64,000 nt of DNA from Clostridium sp. (lineage in GTDB: Bacteria; Bacillota; Clostridia; Clostridiales; Clostridiaceae): positions 1-64,000 of the forward strand of contig JAFSER010000013.1 of assembly GCA_017435645.1 (NCBI GenBank), given 5' to 3'. Below the pieces are notes generated by a model, which was not told the DNA's origin, searched no databases, and worked only from the letters and a program-made list of their open reading frames with translations. The position numbers and the translations under genes were made by a program. Of the stretch, positions 1 through 8,197 are shown piece by piece (positions within the stretch are counted from its first letter, which is position 1; the number at the start of each line of letters is the position of its first letter).

Positions 1-231
1 ACAGGATCTTCAGGAAATGGAGGAAGTGACACAGGATCTTCAGGAAATGGAGGAAGTGACACAGGATCTTCAGGAAATGGAGGAAGTGACACAGGATCTT
101 CAGGAAGTGGAGGAAGTGACACAGGATCTTCAGGAAATGGAGGAGGTGACACAGGATCCTCAGGAAATGAAGGAAGTGGCACAGGATCTTCAGGAAATGG
201 AGGAAGTGACACAGGATCTTCAGGAAATGGA
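1..231 (+). repeat. 30-bp in-frame tandem repeat (about 7.6 copies)
   Basis: The unit begins GGATCTTCAGGAAATGGAGG and is 30 bases long, so each copy adds exactly ten residues (GSSGNGGSDT). Seven full copies run from base 4 to 213 and a partial copy follows. Three copies diverge slightly: N to S at about 109-111, S to G at about 145-147, and several changes in 154-183. There are no spacers, so this is a coding minisatellite that may vary in copy number between strains, not a CRISPR array. Confidence 0.95.
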
Positions 232-396
232 GTAGGTAGTAGTACTTCTAATAATCAAATAAATACAGATAGTAATTCAAATATTGAAACAGGTGATAAT
301 TCGTCTATAGGTTTATTGGTTTTAGCAGTTTCAGCATCATCTATTGCATTAATTACCTTATTAATAAGAAGAAAAATAAAATATAACGTTAAATAA
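1..396 (+). CDS. C-terminal end of a repeat-rich surface protein (5' end outside window)
   Basis: The reading frame is open from base 1 and ends at TAA 394-396, giving 131 visible residues; the start lies upstream. The first ~77 residues are a Gly/Ser/Asn/Asp repeat (unit GSSGNGGSDT), followed by a Ser/Asn/Thr-rich linker, a TGDNSS motif, a hydrophobic segment of about 20 residues and a basic tail (RRKIKYNVK). This order resembles C-terminal cell-surface anchoring signals; TGD followed by a membrane span and positive tail is common in Firmicutes wall proteins, although a canonical LPXTG is absent. The Gly/Ser repeat probably acts as a flexible stalk. The function of the missing N-terminal part cannot be told. 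The other reading frame through the repeat (encoding MEEVTQDLQE units) is only a by-product of the 30-base periodicity. Confidence 0.75.
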   Translation, partial: TGSSGNGGSDTGSSGNGGSDTGSSGNGGSDTGSSGSGGSDTGSSGNGGGDTGSSGNEGSGTGSSGNGGSDTGSSGNGVGSSTSNNQINTDSNSNIETGDNSSIGLLVLAVSASSIALITLLIRRKIKYNVK

Positions 397-454
397 TTAT
401 ATAAATTATGATGATTAAAATATTATCTAAATTTAAAACTAATTAATTATTCAA

Positions 455-493
455 GCGAGGTAAGATATTTAAAAGTTTTACCTCGCTATTTTT
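455..493 (+). terminator. Rho-independent terminator of the surface-protein gene
   Basis: The arms GCGAGGTAA (455-463) and TTACCTCGC (478-486) pair around an AT-rich loop and are followed by TATTTTTA. It lies about 60 bases after the stop at 396. Confidence 0.8.
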
Positions 494-656
494 ATGTCTA
501 CGGAGTATCAGCAACAACTCCAAGGCGAAAGATTAGTGTTCCTTTATACTGCTAATCAAAATAGTCAATTATAAAGGTATGAATCATAATGGGAGTTTAA
601 AGTTAATTAAGAAAAAGCATATGTCTTAAGAATACAGACTACATACATATTATTAA

Positions 657-1052
657 GATTTTGTAGATTCTGATTTAGTTTCAGGTAGCAATATTATTTC
701 AAGGGATAATGTAAAAGCAACCTTTATTAAATCTACTAAAGCATATAATGGTGGATATTTAGGGTATGGAAGTAAAACAAGACCCATACCAGTGGTTACA
801 GATAGTAATAGATCTGAAAGTGCTGATATTTTATATCAAACTACAACAATTAATGTTGAATTTAATAAAGTACAACTAATTTGTATGGAGTTTTCAATTT
901 CTGAAAATGCAGTAGCTGGAACTTATATAATTAAGGTAAATATTACAGCAGATGCTGTTGATGCACCTTTAGAATTCACTTACATAATAAAGGTTAAAAA
1001 TATTAAGCTTAATGATGTATCTACATTTGGAGAAACTAAGTATTGGCCTTAG
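657..1052 (+). pseudogene. Decayed fragment of an extracellular Ig-like/surface protein
   Basis: The frame is open from 657 to the TAG at 1050-1052 but has no good start: stops lie just upstream at 627 and 654, and the only usable initiator (GTG 792) has no ribosome-binding site. The translated stretch reads like part of a secreted beta-sandwich protein: it is Ser/Thr/Asn-rich, and a segment resembling EFSISENAVAGTYIIKV, a common Ig-like or cadherin-like strand pattern, occurs near residue 80. There is no signal peptide or anchor. It sits directly behind the repeat-rich surface gene, so it is probably what remains of a second surface-protein gene. Bases 397-656 hold the terminator and no convincing gene; short open stretches at about 494-572 look like further debris. 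Confidence 0.45.
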
Positions 1053-1166
1053 ATTTAAAATTCACCTAATAAATAAAATTTTAGTCATAAGTATAGAATT
1101 ACAAGCATATAATTGATTAGGAGTATAATATATAAGTATATAAGTTGTTGAAATAAAGAAGGTGAA

Positions 1167-1793
1167 ATGTTATTGGAAGATATAAAAAAGGTTATATTAG
1201 ATGAGAACTTATTTTTTATAAATGGAATAAAGAAATTTATTAATGATTTTGAAAATAAAACTATTGATATTTATTTAGATGAAAATGTGTATATAAAAAG
1301 TATTTATGATAATAAACGTAGAAATTTAAAATTTATAAGAAAGAAAAAAGAAGAATACAGAAGAAATATTATAGTTTTAGATGATAAAATTAAAACTTTA
1401 ATAAATAGCTTGAAAGAATTACAATTAGAGAAAGATACAAGGGAAAAAAATTCTATTAAAGATAAGAACTTTAATAATTTAGATAAAGAGAAATTAGATG
1501 ATATTAAAGAGGTAATAAAAGAGAATAAAAGAATAATAAATATAGAAAAGAATAGATTAAGGAAATTAAAAATAGAATTTGAAGATTTCAATAATTCATC
1601 AAAACAAGAAGAAAGAAGTGTTTACATTTTATTTGATTATATAAAAAATGAATATTTAAATTTAAGAGATGATATTATAAAAAGTTTAAGTTCTAAGGAT
1701 ATTAAAAGCATAGAATTAATAATAACATATGAAGCACTTTCTATTATAAGTAAAAAAATACTATGTATTGAGGAGGATTTATTAGGTGAGTAA
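1167..1793 (+). CDS. Unknown coiled-coil protein (208 aa)
   Basis: I do not recognise a family. The start ATG at 1167 follows GAAGGTGAA. The protein is very rich in Lys, Glu, Ile and Asn. Residues about 50-145 are charged and heptad-like, predicting a long coiled coil; there is no signal peptide or transmembrane segment, so it is probably cytoplasmic. The stop overlaps the next gene by 8 bases and an RBS (GAGGAGG) for that gene lies inside this one, so the two are translationally coupled and probably act together. The pair stands alone between the decayed surface gene and a bidirectional terminator, which suggests an accessory two-gene unit. Confidence 0.7.
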   Translation: MLLEDIKKVILDENLFFINGIKKFINDFENKTIDIYLDENVYIKSIYDNKRRNLKFIRKKKEEYRRNIIVLDDKIKTLINSLKELQLEKDTREKNSIKDKNFNNLDKEKLDDIKEVIKENKRIINIEKNRLRKLKIEFEDFNNSSKQEERSVYILFDYIKNEYLNLRDDIIKSLSSKDIKSIELIITYEALSIISKKILCIEEDLLGE

Positions 1794-2109
1794 TTATTTT
1801 AAGGAGGATTTATTAAAGGACAACGTTAAGGAAAAAATAAAGCTTTTATATAAGGACATTATAATAGAAGATATAAAAGAAGAGATTGAAAAAAGTAAAA
1901 ATGAAGTTTTAGAAAATATAAATGATAAGGGCAAAAATAAAAAAACAAATAAAGAAATTATTAATAGGCTGGATCAAATTTTAATGATGGTTGATATGAT
2001 TGAGAGTAGAGATGATAAGAGTATAAAATCTTTAATAATTAATAATAGAATAAGCTTAGTCATTAATTGTATATGTGTTATATTATTAATAATAGGATTT
2101 ATTGTATAA
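1786..2109 (+). CDS. Unknown small tail-anchored membrane protein (107 aa)
   Basis: Starts at GTG 1786, overlapping the end of the preceding coiled-coil gene, with GAGGAGG about 8 bases upstream. Residues 1-80 are charged and helical; the last ~22 residues form one hydrophobic helix ending at the C-terminus, so the protein is probably tail-anchored with a cytoplasmic N-terminal region. The coupled coiled-coil partner could dock on it. I know no family for either protein; the pairing and overlap are seen in the sequence, the complex is inference. Confidence 0.65.
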   Translation: MSNYFKEDLLKDNVKEKIKLLYKDIIIEDIKEEIEKSKNEVLENINDKGKNKKTNKEIINRLDQILMMVDMIESRDDKSIKSLIINNRISLVINCICVILLIIGFIV

Positions 2110-2154
2110 AAGATAATTATAGTTTAAAAGAGTCAGGTAAAAATTTAATTTCAC

Positions 2155-2197
2155 AGTAGTTAGTTTTATCTTAAAACAAAACTAACTACTATTTTTT
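2155..2197. terminator. Bidirectional terminator between the unknown pair and the two-component genes
   Basis: A 13-bp stem (AGTAGTTAGTTTT against AAAACTAACTACT) with a short loop is followed by ATTTTTTG on the plus strand and bounded by A-rich sequence that gives a U-run on the minus strand. It lies between convergent genes. Confidence 0.85.
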
Positions 2198-2206
2198 GTA
2201 ATTTAA

Positions 2207-3733
2207 CTAGTTTATTTCTGAATCGTTTGCTTCAGAAAGTGAAAATTCAAATTTAACACCATCTATAGTATTGCATATTTTATAAGAGCTATTATGTAAG
2301 CTTAAAATTCTTTTAACAATAGCTAAACCAAGACCATTACTGTTATTAGAAGAATTTCTAGCTTTATCTATTCTATAAAATTTATTATAAAGATTTTCAA
2401 TTTCTTTTTCAGGAATATGAGCACCTTTATTTTCTATAGAAATAATAACCTTAGCTTCTTTTGAAAATACAGTTATAATAACATCATTATTCACAGGTGT
2501 ATATTTTAAAGCATTACTTAATAAGTTGGTTAATACTTGCTTTAATTGAAAAATATCACCGAATACATAGAAATACTCTTTATTAGCATTAAGTTTTATA
2601 TTGATACTTTTAGAATCAAATTCTAACTTGAAGTTTTTAATTAATTTATTAATTAATCGCAGTATATTAAATCTTTCAATTTCTAATTCTTGATTTCCTG
2701 ACTCTAGTTTTGAAAGTTCCAACATATTTGTTACTAATCTATTCATTCTATTAGCTTCATCTATTATAGTTTCTATATATATAATTGCATCTTCACCAGA
2801 AACTATACCATCTTTTAACCCTTCAGCATAGCCTTCAATTATGCCAATAGGAGTTTTTAAGTCATGTGAAACACTGGCAACAAAATCTTTTCTCATTTCT
2901 TCTAGCTTACGTTCTTTTTCTATATCTTCTTCCAGTTTTTTATTTTTAAGCTTTAAGTCTTTAAGTGCAGTTTCTAAGGTTGAAGATAAGAAGTTTAAAG
3001 TTTTAGCAAGATTACCTATTTCATCATTAGAAGTTATTTCACATTTGGCATCAAAATCTAAATTAGACATTTTTTTAGCAACATTATTAATACTAACTAG
3101 TGGTTTAGAAATTAAATTTGCATATATGAATGAAAGAAAAATTCCAACTAAACTAAAGCCTATAAATAAATAAAAGAAAAATTCCCTTATGGTATCAGTA
3201 GCTTCGCTTATAGGTTGCATAGATGAAACTGTAACAATAATAGAGTCATTTTTTGCATTTAATGACATTGGAGTTAAAACTCCAATTTTGGTTAAATTGC
3301 TATTTTGATTTTCAAATACACTAGTTTGAGTTTTTCCAGTTGTAAGAACCTTATTAATTAAAAACTTATTTTCTATTAGCTCTTTACAAAATGAAGTTAG
3401 GGTTTGAACATCAGTGCTATTGTAGTTAGTTGCTAGATATTTTAACTTACCATCTATAGAAAATATAGCTATTTTTGAGTTGGTTTCTTGTTCAAACATA
3501 TATAAAGCATTATATAATCTATTGGAATCAGATATATCATAAGAATACATTTGGCTAAATTTAACTGATGCCTTAGTTAAATTTTTAATTTTTTTATTTA
3601 AATAAAAATCTTCAAAGAATAGTATTTGAAATAACATACTAAAAATAAGAACCATAAATATTAAACTAAAAGTAATTATAAATAATTTTTTTGATAGACT
3701 AAATTTTCTTTTTACCTTCAAATCTATATCCAC
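2207..3733 (-). CDS. Sensor histidine kinase, HAMP type
   Basis: A 508-aa membrane kinase of a two-component system. In order: a short basic N-terminus, TM helix about residues 14-36, an extracytoplasmic sensor region about 37-185, a second TM about 186-208, a HAMP linker, a HisKA dimerisation helix with the phospho-accepting His in SVSHDLKTP, then the HATPase domain with N-box (QVLTNLLSNALKYTP) and G-box (NGLGLAIVK). Its start overlaps the end of the response-regulator gene by 35 bases, so the two are cotranscribed and coupled. Organisation is like the PhoR/ResE group of OmpR-family partners; the signal sensed cannot be inferred. The operon ends at the bidirectional terminator at 2155-2197. 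Confidence 0.93.
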   Translation of the reverse strand: MDIDLKVKRKFSLSKKLFIITFSLIFMVLIFSMLFQILFFEDFYLNKKIKNLTKASVKFSQMYSYDISDSNRLYNALYMFEQETNSKIAIFSIDGKLKYLATNYNSTDVQTLTSFCKELIENKFLINKVLTTGKTQTSVFENQNSNLTKIGVLTPMSLNAKNDSIIVTVSSMQPISEATDTIREFFFYLFIGFSLVGIFLSFIYANLISKPLVSINNVAKKMSNLDFDAKCEITSNDEIGNLAKTLNFLSSTLETALKDLKLKNKKLEEDIEKERKLEEMRKDFVASVSHDLKTPIGIIEGYAEGLKDGIVSGEDAIIYIETIIDEANRMNRLVTNMLELSKLESGNQELEIERFNILRLINKLIKNFKLEFDSKSINIKLNANKEYFYVFGDIFQLKQVLTNLLSNALKYTPVNNDVIITVFSKEAKVIISIENKGAHIPEKEIENLYNKFYRIDKARNSSNNSNGLGLAIVKRILSLHNSSYKICNTIDGVKFEFSLSEANDSEIN

Positions 3734-4379
3734 TTCCTCTTACAGTAATTATATAAGAGGCTTTGTCACAAAGTTTTTCTCTTAATCGCTTAATATTAGT
3801 ATCTACAGTTCTTAAATCGCCATAATAGTCTAATCCCCAAACATTATCTAATATGGTATCTCTACTTAAAGCTATTCCATCATTATCACTTAAGTAAATT
3901 AAAAGCTCAAATTCCTTTGGAGAAAGATTAATAACTTCACCATTAACTTTAACTTCATGAGATAATTTATTAATAGTTAAGCCATCGTATTCTTTAGAAT
4001 TAGAAAATTTATCTTCAGAGGTTCTTTTTAATAAAGCCTTTACTTTAGCTATTAAAATTTTAGGCGAAAAAGGTTTAGTTATATAGTCATCAGCTCCCAT
4101 TTCGTAACCAAAAAGCTTATCTTGTTCTTGTCCTTTAGCAGTTAATAAAATTACTGGTACTGAAGAAACTTTCCTAATTGTTTCCAATACAGTTATGCCA
4201 TCAACCTTTGGCATCATTATATCTAAGATAACTAAATCTATTTTATTACTCGTAAAGTAGGTTATCCCCTCATCCCCATCAGATGCTTCTATTATATTAA
4301 ATCCTTCCTTTAAAAAATAATCTCTAAGTAAAAATCTTATACGGATTTCATCTTCAATTATTAAGATATTTTTTTTCAT
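3699..4379 (-). CDS. OmpR/PhoB-family response regulator
   Basis: A 226-aa DNA-binding response regulator. The receiver domain (about 1-120) has the acidic pair near the N-terminus (EDE), the phospho-acceptor Asp in VILDIMMP, the Thr of LLTAKG and the Lys of YITKPF. The C-terminal winged helix (about 130-222) has the typical SPKEFELL and GSGYRF motifs. It is the first gene of the pair with the histidine kinase, with a GGAGG (minus strand, complement of 4383-4387) ahead of the ATG. The divergent M16 peptidase gene shares the 220-base intergenic region, which presumably carries both promoters. The target genes are unknown. Confidence 0.95.
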   Translation of the reverse strand: MKKNILIIEDEIRIRFLLRDYFLKEGFNIIEASDGDEGITYFTSNKIDLVILDIMMPKVDGITVLETIRKVSSVPVILLTAKGQEQDKLFGYEMGADDYITKPFSPKILIAKVKALLKRTSEDKFSNSKEYDGLTINKLSHEVKVNGEVINLSPKEFELLIYLSDNDGIALSRDTILDNVWGLDYYGDLRTVDTNIKRLREKLCDKASYIITVRGSGYRFEGKKKI

Positions 4380-4602
4380 AAAAGCCTCCTTGATATTTAT
4401 TGAATATAATTAATATTTTGCTTTTATCTCATTATATCTATTATAAATGTGAAAGGTTTATATGTAAATTAATATAATAAATATTTGAAATTAAGAGTTA
4501 ATTATGTAGATTATTAAATAAAAGATAGTTATAATTATAGTATTATAAATATAATATACAAATATTATTTATAGATAGAGTATATTAGATAGGTGGACTA
4601 GA

Positions 4603-5844
4603 ATGTTTAAATTAAATTTTGATGTAAAAAAACATCTTTTAGATAATGGATTAGAAGTTTTAACTATAAAAAAGGCTACACAAATAGCCTCTATAAATAT
4701 TGGAATTAAAGTGGGGTCTTTTTATGAAGATATAAACGAAAAAGGAATATCACATTTTATTGAGCATATGCTGTTTAAAGGAACTAAAAATAGAAGTTAT
4801 GAAAAATTAAATGACGATTTAGAGTTTTTAGGAGGAGAATATAACGCATATACTGATTATACATCAACGGTATATACTATAAGTTGTTTAGAGGAAGAGT
4901 TACTTAATGCTATTGAAATTTTAGGAGATATGATTATAAATCCAAGCTTTGATAGTTGTGAATTAGAAAAAGAAAGAGGAGTAATACTTGCAGAGATGAG
5001 GGCAAGTAAAGATGATATAGAAGATTTAAGCTTTAAAAGAACTAATAAATTGGCTTTTAATAAAAGTCCTCTACAGTATGATGTAGCAGGTTTAGAGAAG
5101 AATGTTAAAGCTTATAAAAGTAGTGATTTATTAAATTATTATAAAAAGTATTATATACCTAACAATTCTATAATAACTATGGTATCTTCATTAGAACATG
5201 AAGAAGCCATTAATGAAATTAAAAGTGTTTTTTCAATATGGGAATATAAAGAAAAACAAGTAAAAGAAATTATTAATGAAAAAAATAATCCTAAAGTTAT
5301 TACAACTATAAAAAATAATATTGAGCAAAACACAATAATATATTTATATACCTTCAATAATTTAGAAAAAGAATTAGAATTGCCACTTAGGATTTTAAAT
5401 CATAGATTAGGAGAAAGTTCAAATTCTCTATTATTTAGAGAGGTAAGGGAAAAAAGAGGACTTGCATATGATATTTATACTAGTATAGATATGAGCAATA
5501 ATGTTAAAACTTTATATATCTATACAGCAGTTGGAGAAGATGATGTTGATTTAGCTATAGAAGCTATAAATAATACTATAGACTCTGTAAAAAATGGAGA
5601 TTTATCAATTGGAGAAAGAGATTTAGAATTAATGAAAAAGGTTCATAAAACAGCAGTTATATCAACTTTAGACGATCCAGTTGATTTATGTAATTATATG
5701 TTACATCAATCATTAGATGGGGAAGACACTTATGAATTTTTAGAGGATATGAAAAAGCTTAATGTATTAGATATAAATAAAATTAATAAGGTTGCTAATA
5801 CAGTTCTTAATAACCCAACAATACATATATTAAAGTCTAGATAA
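4603..5844 (+). CDS. M16-family zinc peptidase
   Basis: A 413-aa insulinase/pitrilysin-type metalloprotease, the usual length for the bacterial processing-peptidase-like (PepR/MlpA/YmxG) group. The inverted zinc motif HxxEH is visible in HFIEHMLFKGT at about residues 48-58, with the downstream Glu ligand region in ERGVILAEMRASKDD. The C-terminal half has the R/Y-bearing segment of the inactive M16 domain (REVRGLAYDIYTS-like, about 283-300). No signal peptide, so it is probably cytoplasmic. In many Firmicutes such genes sit near dut or dapG; here it is followed directly by recX. Start ATG follows GGTGGACTAGA. Confidence 0.9.
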   Translation: MFKLNFDVKKHLLDNGLEVLTIKKATQIASINIGIKVGSFYEDINEKGISHFIEHMLFKGTKNRSYEKLNDDLEFLGGEYNAYTDYTSTVYTISCLEEELLNAIEILGDMIINPSFDSCELEKERGVILAEMRASKDDIEDLSFKRTNKLAFNKSPLQYDVAGLEKNVKAYKSSDLLNYYKKYYIPNNSIITMVSSLEHEEAINEIKSVFSIWEYKEKQVKEIINEKNNPKVITTIKNNIEQNTIIYLYTFNNLEKELELPLRILNHRLGESSNSLLFREVREKRGLAYDIYTSIDMSNNVKTLYIYTAVGEDDVDLAIEAINNTIDSVKNGDLSIGERDLELMKKVHKTAVISTLDDPVDLCNYMLHQSLDGEDTYEFLEDMKKLNVLDINKINKVANTVLNNPTIHILKSR

Positions 5845-5857
5845 TTTGGAGAAATTT

Positions 5858-6484
5858 ATGAATAAAATAACAAAGATTGAAGTGCAAAAGCGAAATAAAG
5901 AAAGATCTAATATTTATATTGATAATGAATATGCTTTTTCTTTAAGTAATGAATTAGTTTATAAGGAAAAACTAAAGGTTAATGACGTTATAAATATTGA
6001 AGAAATCAATAAAATAGCAAAGGAAGATAATTATTTAAAATGTAAGTCAGCAGCATTTAAAATAGTAGAGAAAAGCTACAAGACAGAAAAGGAATTAATA
6101 GAAAAACTTAATTTAAAAGGTTATGATGATGAAACTATAGATAGAGTTATGAGAATTTTAAAAGAATATAATTTCATAAATGACGAAAATTATGCAAAGA
6201 TGTATATAAAAGATAAAATAAAGCTTTATGGTATAAAGAAAATCAAATATGATTTAATTAAAAAAGGAATTTCTGACATTGTTATAGATGAGGAAATATA
6301 TAATGTAGATGAAGAAGTAGAAGAGGATATAGCCTATAATTTAGCTCTGAAAAAATATAGTGTAATATGTAAGAGAGAAGTAGATAAATATAAGGCATCA
6401 CAAAAGTTATATAGGTTTTTGCTGGCAAAAGGATATGACTATAATACAATATCATCTGTTGTAGATAAAATAACTAAAAATTAA
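5858..6484 (+). CDS. recX: RecX, RecA-modulating protein
   Basis: A 208-aa protein of the RecX family, which binds RecA filaments and regulates recombination and SOS. An earlier TTG at 5846 is in frame, but TTTGGAG serves as the RBS for ATG 5858, so the shorter start is preferred. Visible family features are the repeated three-helix units, with motifs like KSAAFKIVEKSYKTEKELIEKL (shown only in part) and GYDDETIDRVMRILKEY, and a second copy further on. It is longer than E. coli RecX and matches the size of Firmicutes members. It is only 13 bases after the M16 gene, so the two are probably cotranscribed. Confidence 0.9.
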   Translation: MNKITKIEVQKRNKERSNIYIDNEYAFSLSNELVYKEKLKVNDVINIEEINKIAKEDNYLKCKSAAFKIVEKSYKTEKELIEKLNLKGYDDETIDRVMRILKEYNFINDENYAKMYIKDKIKLYGIKKIKYDLIKKGISDIVIDEEIYNVDEEVEEDIAYNLALKKYSVICKREVDKYKASQKLYRFLLAKGYDYNTISSVVDKITKN

Positions 6485-6515
6485 TTATATTAATTGGTTT
6501 AAAAGGGGAATATTA

Positions 6516-7583
6516 ATGACTACATACATTGCATATATCATATGTTTTATATTAATGGTTTTGGCAATAAAATCAAGTATTCAGGGTTCATTAGAAGAAA
6601 AAAGTGCTAAGTATTCATTAGATAGATTAATCTATTATTTTTCAATATTTATTACCTTTTTTTTGATGTTTTTAAATTTTGAAAATTTATATTTATTAGT
6701 ATTAAAGTTTATAACTAATAATCCAGATATACATATTTTTAATAATAATATATTTAAAGTTATATTTTTAGGAGGAGTATTTCTTTTAATTCAATCAATA
6801 ATATATATAGTTTTAAAGTGTTTAAATGGGCCATTAATAAAAGCTTATAATATTATACTAAGTAATGGAAAGACAAAAATAATAATTTTTTCTTCTATTT
6901 TTGGATTTTTAAAAGGATTAGTAATTATATTTATAATGTTTATGGGTATAATTGCCTATAATAATATTATGGCGATAGATAGGAAAATTAATTTATTTAA
7001 TAATATAAATGGTTATGCAAAATTAGAAAGTATAGCAATTATAAATAAACCTATTTTAAATTATAGTGATTTTAAAGATTATATAGAATCAAACTCAAAT
7101 ATAATTGTATATTATAATGGAGTTACTTTAGAAGATGGAATAAAATCTAATGAAGAAATAAATGATAAAGCAAGAGAAATAGTTAAGAATTCTAAAAATG
7201 ATAGAGAAAAAGCAGAAAGAATATATGCATGGGTTGGTTCTAATATACACTATGATTTTGAGAAAGCAGAGAAGGCCTTGGGGGAAGAGGGAGTTACTAA
7301 TAGTGGAGCTATTGTAGCTTGGAACACTAGAAGTGGAATATGCTTTGATTATGCTTGTCTATATGTTGCCATGTGTAGAGCTGTTGAACTTGAATCTAGA
7401 ATTATTACTGGCGAAGCATATGATGGAGATAATTATGGACCACATGCTTGGAATCAAGTTTATTTAGAGGATGAAGGTATATGGGTAAATGTGGATTCAA
7501 CTTTTTATTTATCAGGTAACTATTTTGACAATTATGATTTTGAGGCAGATCATTTAAATGCTGAAATTGTAGGTCAATGGTAA
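6516..7583 (+). CDS. Membrane protein with extracellular transglutaminase-like domain
   Basis: A 355-aa protein. The N-terminal ~155 residues hold about four hydrophobic helices in a CvpA-like arrangement; the rest is a transglutaminase-like (papain-fold) domain. The catalytic triad is visible: Cys in SGICFDYACL, His in PHAWNQV and Asp in VNVDSTF. In bacteria such domains are usually proteases or peptide cyclisers, not true cross-linkers; the substrate is not evident. The gene has its own RBS (AAAGGGGA) 32 bases after recX and ends at the hairpin at 7591-7630. Confidence 0.85.
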   Translation: MTTYIAYIICFILMVLAIKSSIQGSLEEKSAKYSLDRLIYYFSIFITFFLMFLNFENLYLLVLKFITNNPDIHIFNNNIFKVIFLGGVFLLIQSIIYIVLKCLNGPLIKAYNIILSNGKTKIIIFSSIFGFLKGLVIIFIMFMGIIAYNNIMAIDRKINLFNNINGYAKLESIAIINKPILNYSDFKDYIESNSNIIVYYNGVTLEDGIKSNEEINDKAREIVKNSKNDREKAERIYAWVGSNIHYDFEKAEKALGEEGVTNSGAIVAWNTRSGICFDYACLYVAMCRAVELESRIITGEAYDGDNYGPHAWNQVYLEDEGIWVNVDSTFYLSGNYFDNYDFEADHLNAEIVGQW

Positions 7584-7590
7584 TAAAGTT

Positions 7591-7630
7591 AAAGTCCTAA
7601 TATCTACTAAAAGATTATAGGACTTTTTTA
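7591..7630. terminator. Terminator between convergent genes
   Basis: AAAGTCCTA (7591-7599) pairs with TAGGACTTT (7618-7626), followed by TTTTATTTTT. The hairpin overlaps the stop codon of the minus-strand TPR gene. Confidence 0.7.
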
Positions 7631-7971
7631 TTTTTAGATAAAATTAATTTAATTGCTTTTTCACAATCTGTATCAGATGAATCTAGTGACCAAGCCATAT
7701 TAAAGTATATTAAAGCTTTTTTTACTTCTTCTTTCATTGCATAGCAATAAGCTAGATTAAAGTAGTATTTACTTTCCTTTTGCATGTTTAATGCAGTTTT
7801 TATCATTTCTATAGCTTTGTCAAAATTTTTTAGCTTAATAAAACATACACCAGAGTTGTAGTAAGAGCAAGCTATGTTTTCATTGTTATCTATGGCGCTT
7901 TCATATAGTTCAATTGCTTTATTGTAGTTTTTTTCATTATAGTATTTATTAGCTTCAGTAAAATAATTCAT
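7615..7971 (-). CDS. Small TPR-repeat protein
   Basis: A 118-aa protein made almost entirely of about three tetratricopeptide repeats; the TPR consensus is clear in segments such as YNKAIELYESAI, SYYNSGVCFIKLKNFDKAIEM and FNLAYCYAMKEEVKKALIYF. TPR proteins act as protein-binding scaffolds. There is no signal peptide. RBS AGGAGG lies upstream of the ATG on the minus strand. It stands alone, so its partner is unknown. The adjoining 7972-8197 region is AT-rich; an open frame there (8177-7995, minus) is low-complexity with no RBS and is not called. Confidence 0.85.
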   Translation of the reverse strand: MNYFTEANKYYNEKNYNKAIELYESAIDNNENIACSYYNSGVCFIKLKNFDKAIEMIKTALNMQKESKYYFNLAYCYAMKEEVKKALIYFNMAWSLDSSDTDCEKAIKLILSKNKKVL

Positions 7972-8197
7972 AAATTTCCTCCTAAATATATAATCTACAT
8001 ATAATAAAAGTATTTACCACTTGATTTGTTATTATACAATATATGCTTTTTATATATCTTTAATAATAAAAAAAGTATTTTATTACAAGAATATAATTCG
8101 ACAAAGTTTTTAAAAAATAACTTTATTTTTTTACATTTCTCTAATATAATGTATTTATATTTTTTTAGATTGGACAAAATAGATCAGGAGAGATAGT

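Noticed and set aside
1..231. CRISPR array
   Set aside because: The repeats are directly tandem, have no spacers and lie in one long reading frame.
17..235. Open frame encoding MEEVTQDLQE repeats
   Set aside because: It is a shifted reading of the 30-bp coding repeat; the frame that ends with a surface anchor (stop at 394-396) explains the DNA.
1304..1591. Minus-strand open frame rich in Phe/Leu/Ser
   Set aside because: Antisense of the Lys/Glu-rich coiled-coil gene; the composition is the mirror of an AT-rich gene.
7995..8177. 60-aa minus-strand open frame
   Set aside because: Low-complexity Lys/Tyr/Leu sequence, no RBS, in an AT-rich intergenic region between divergent genes.
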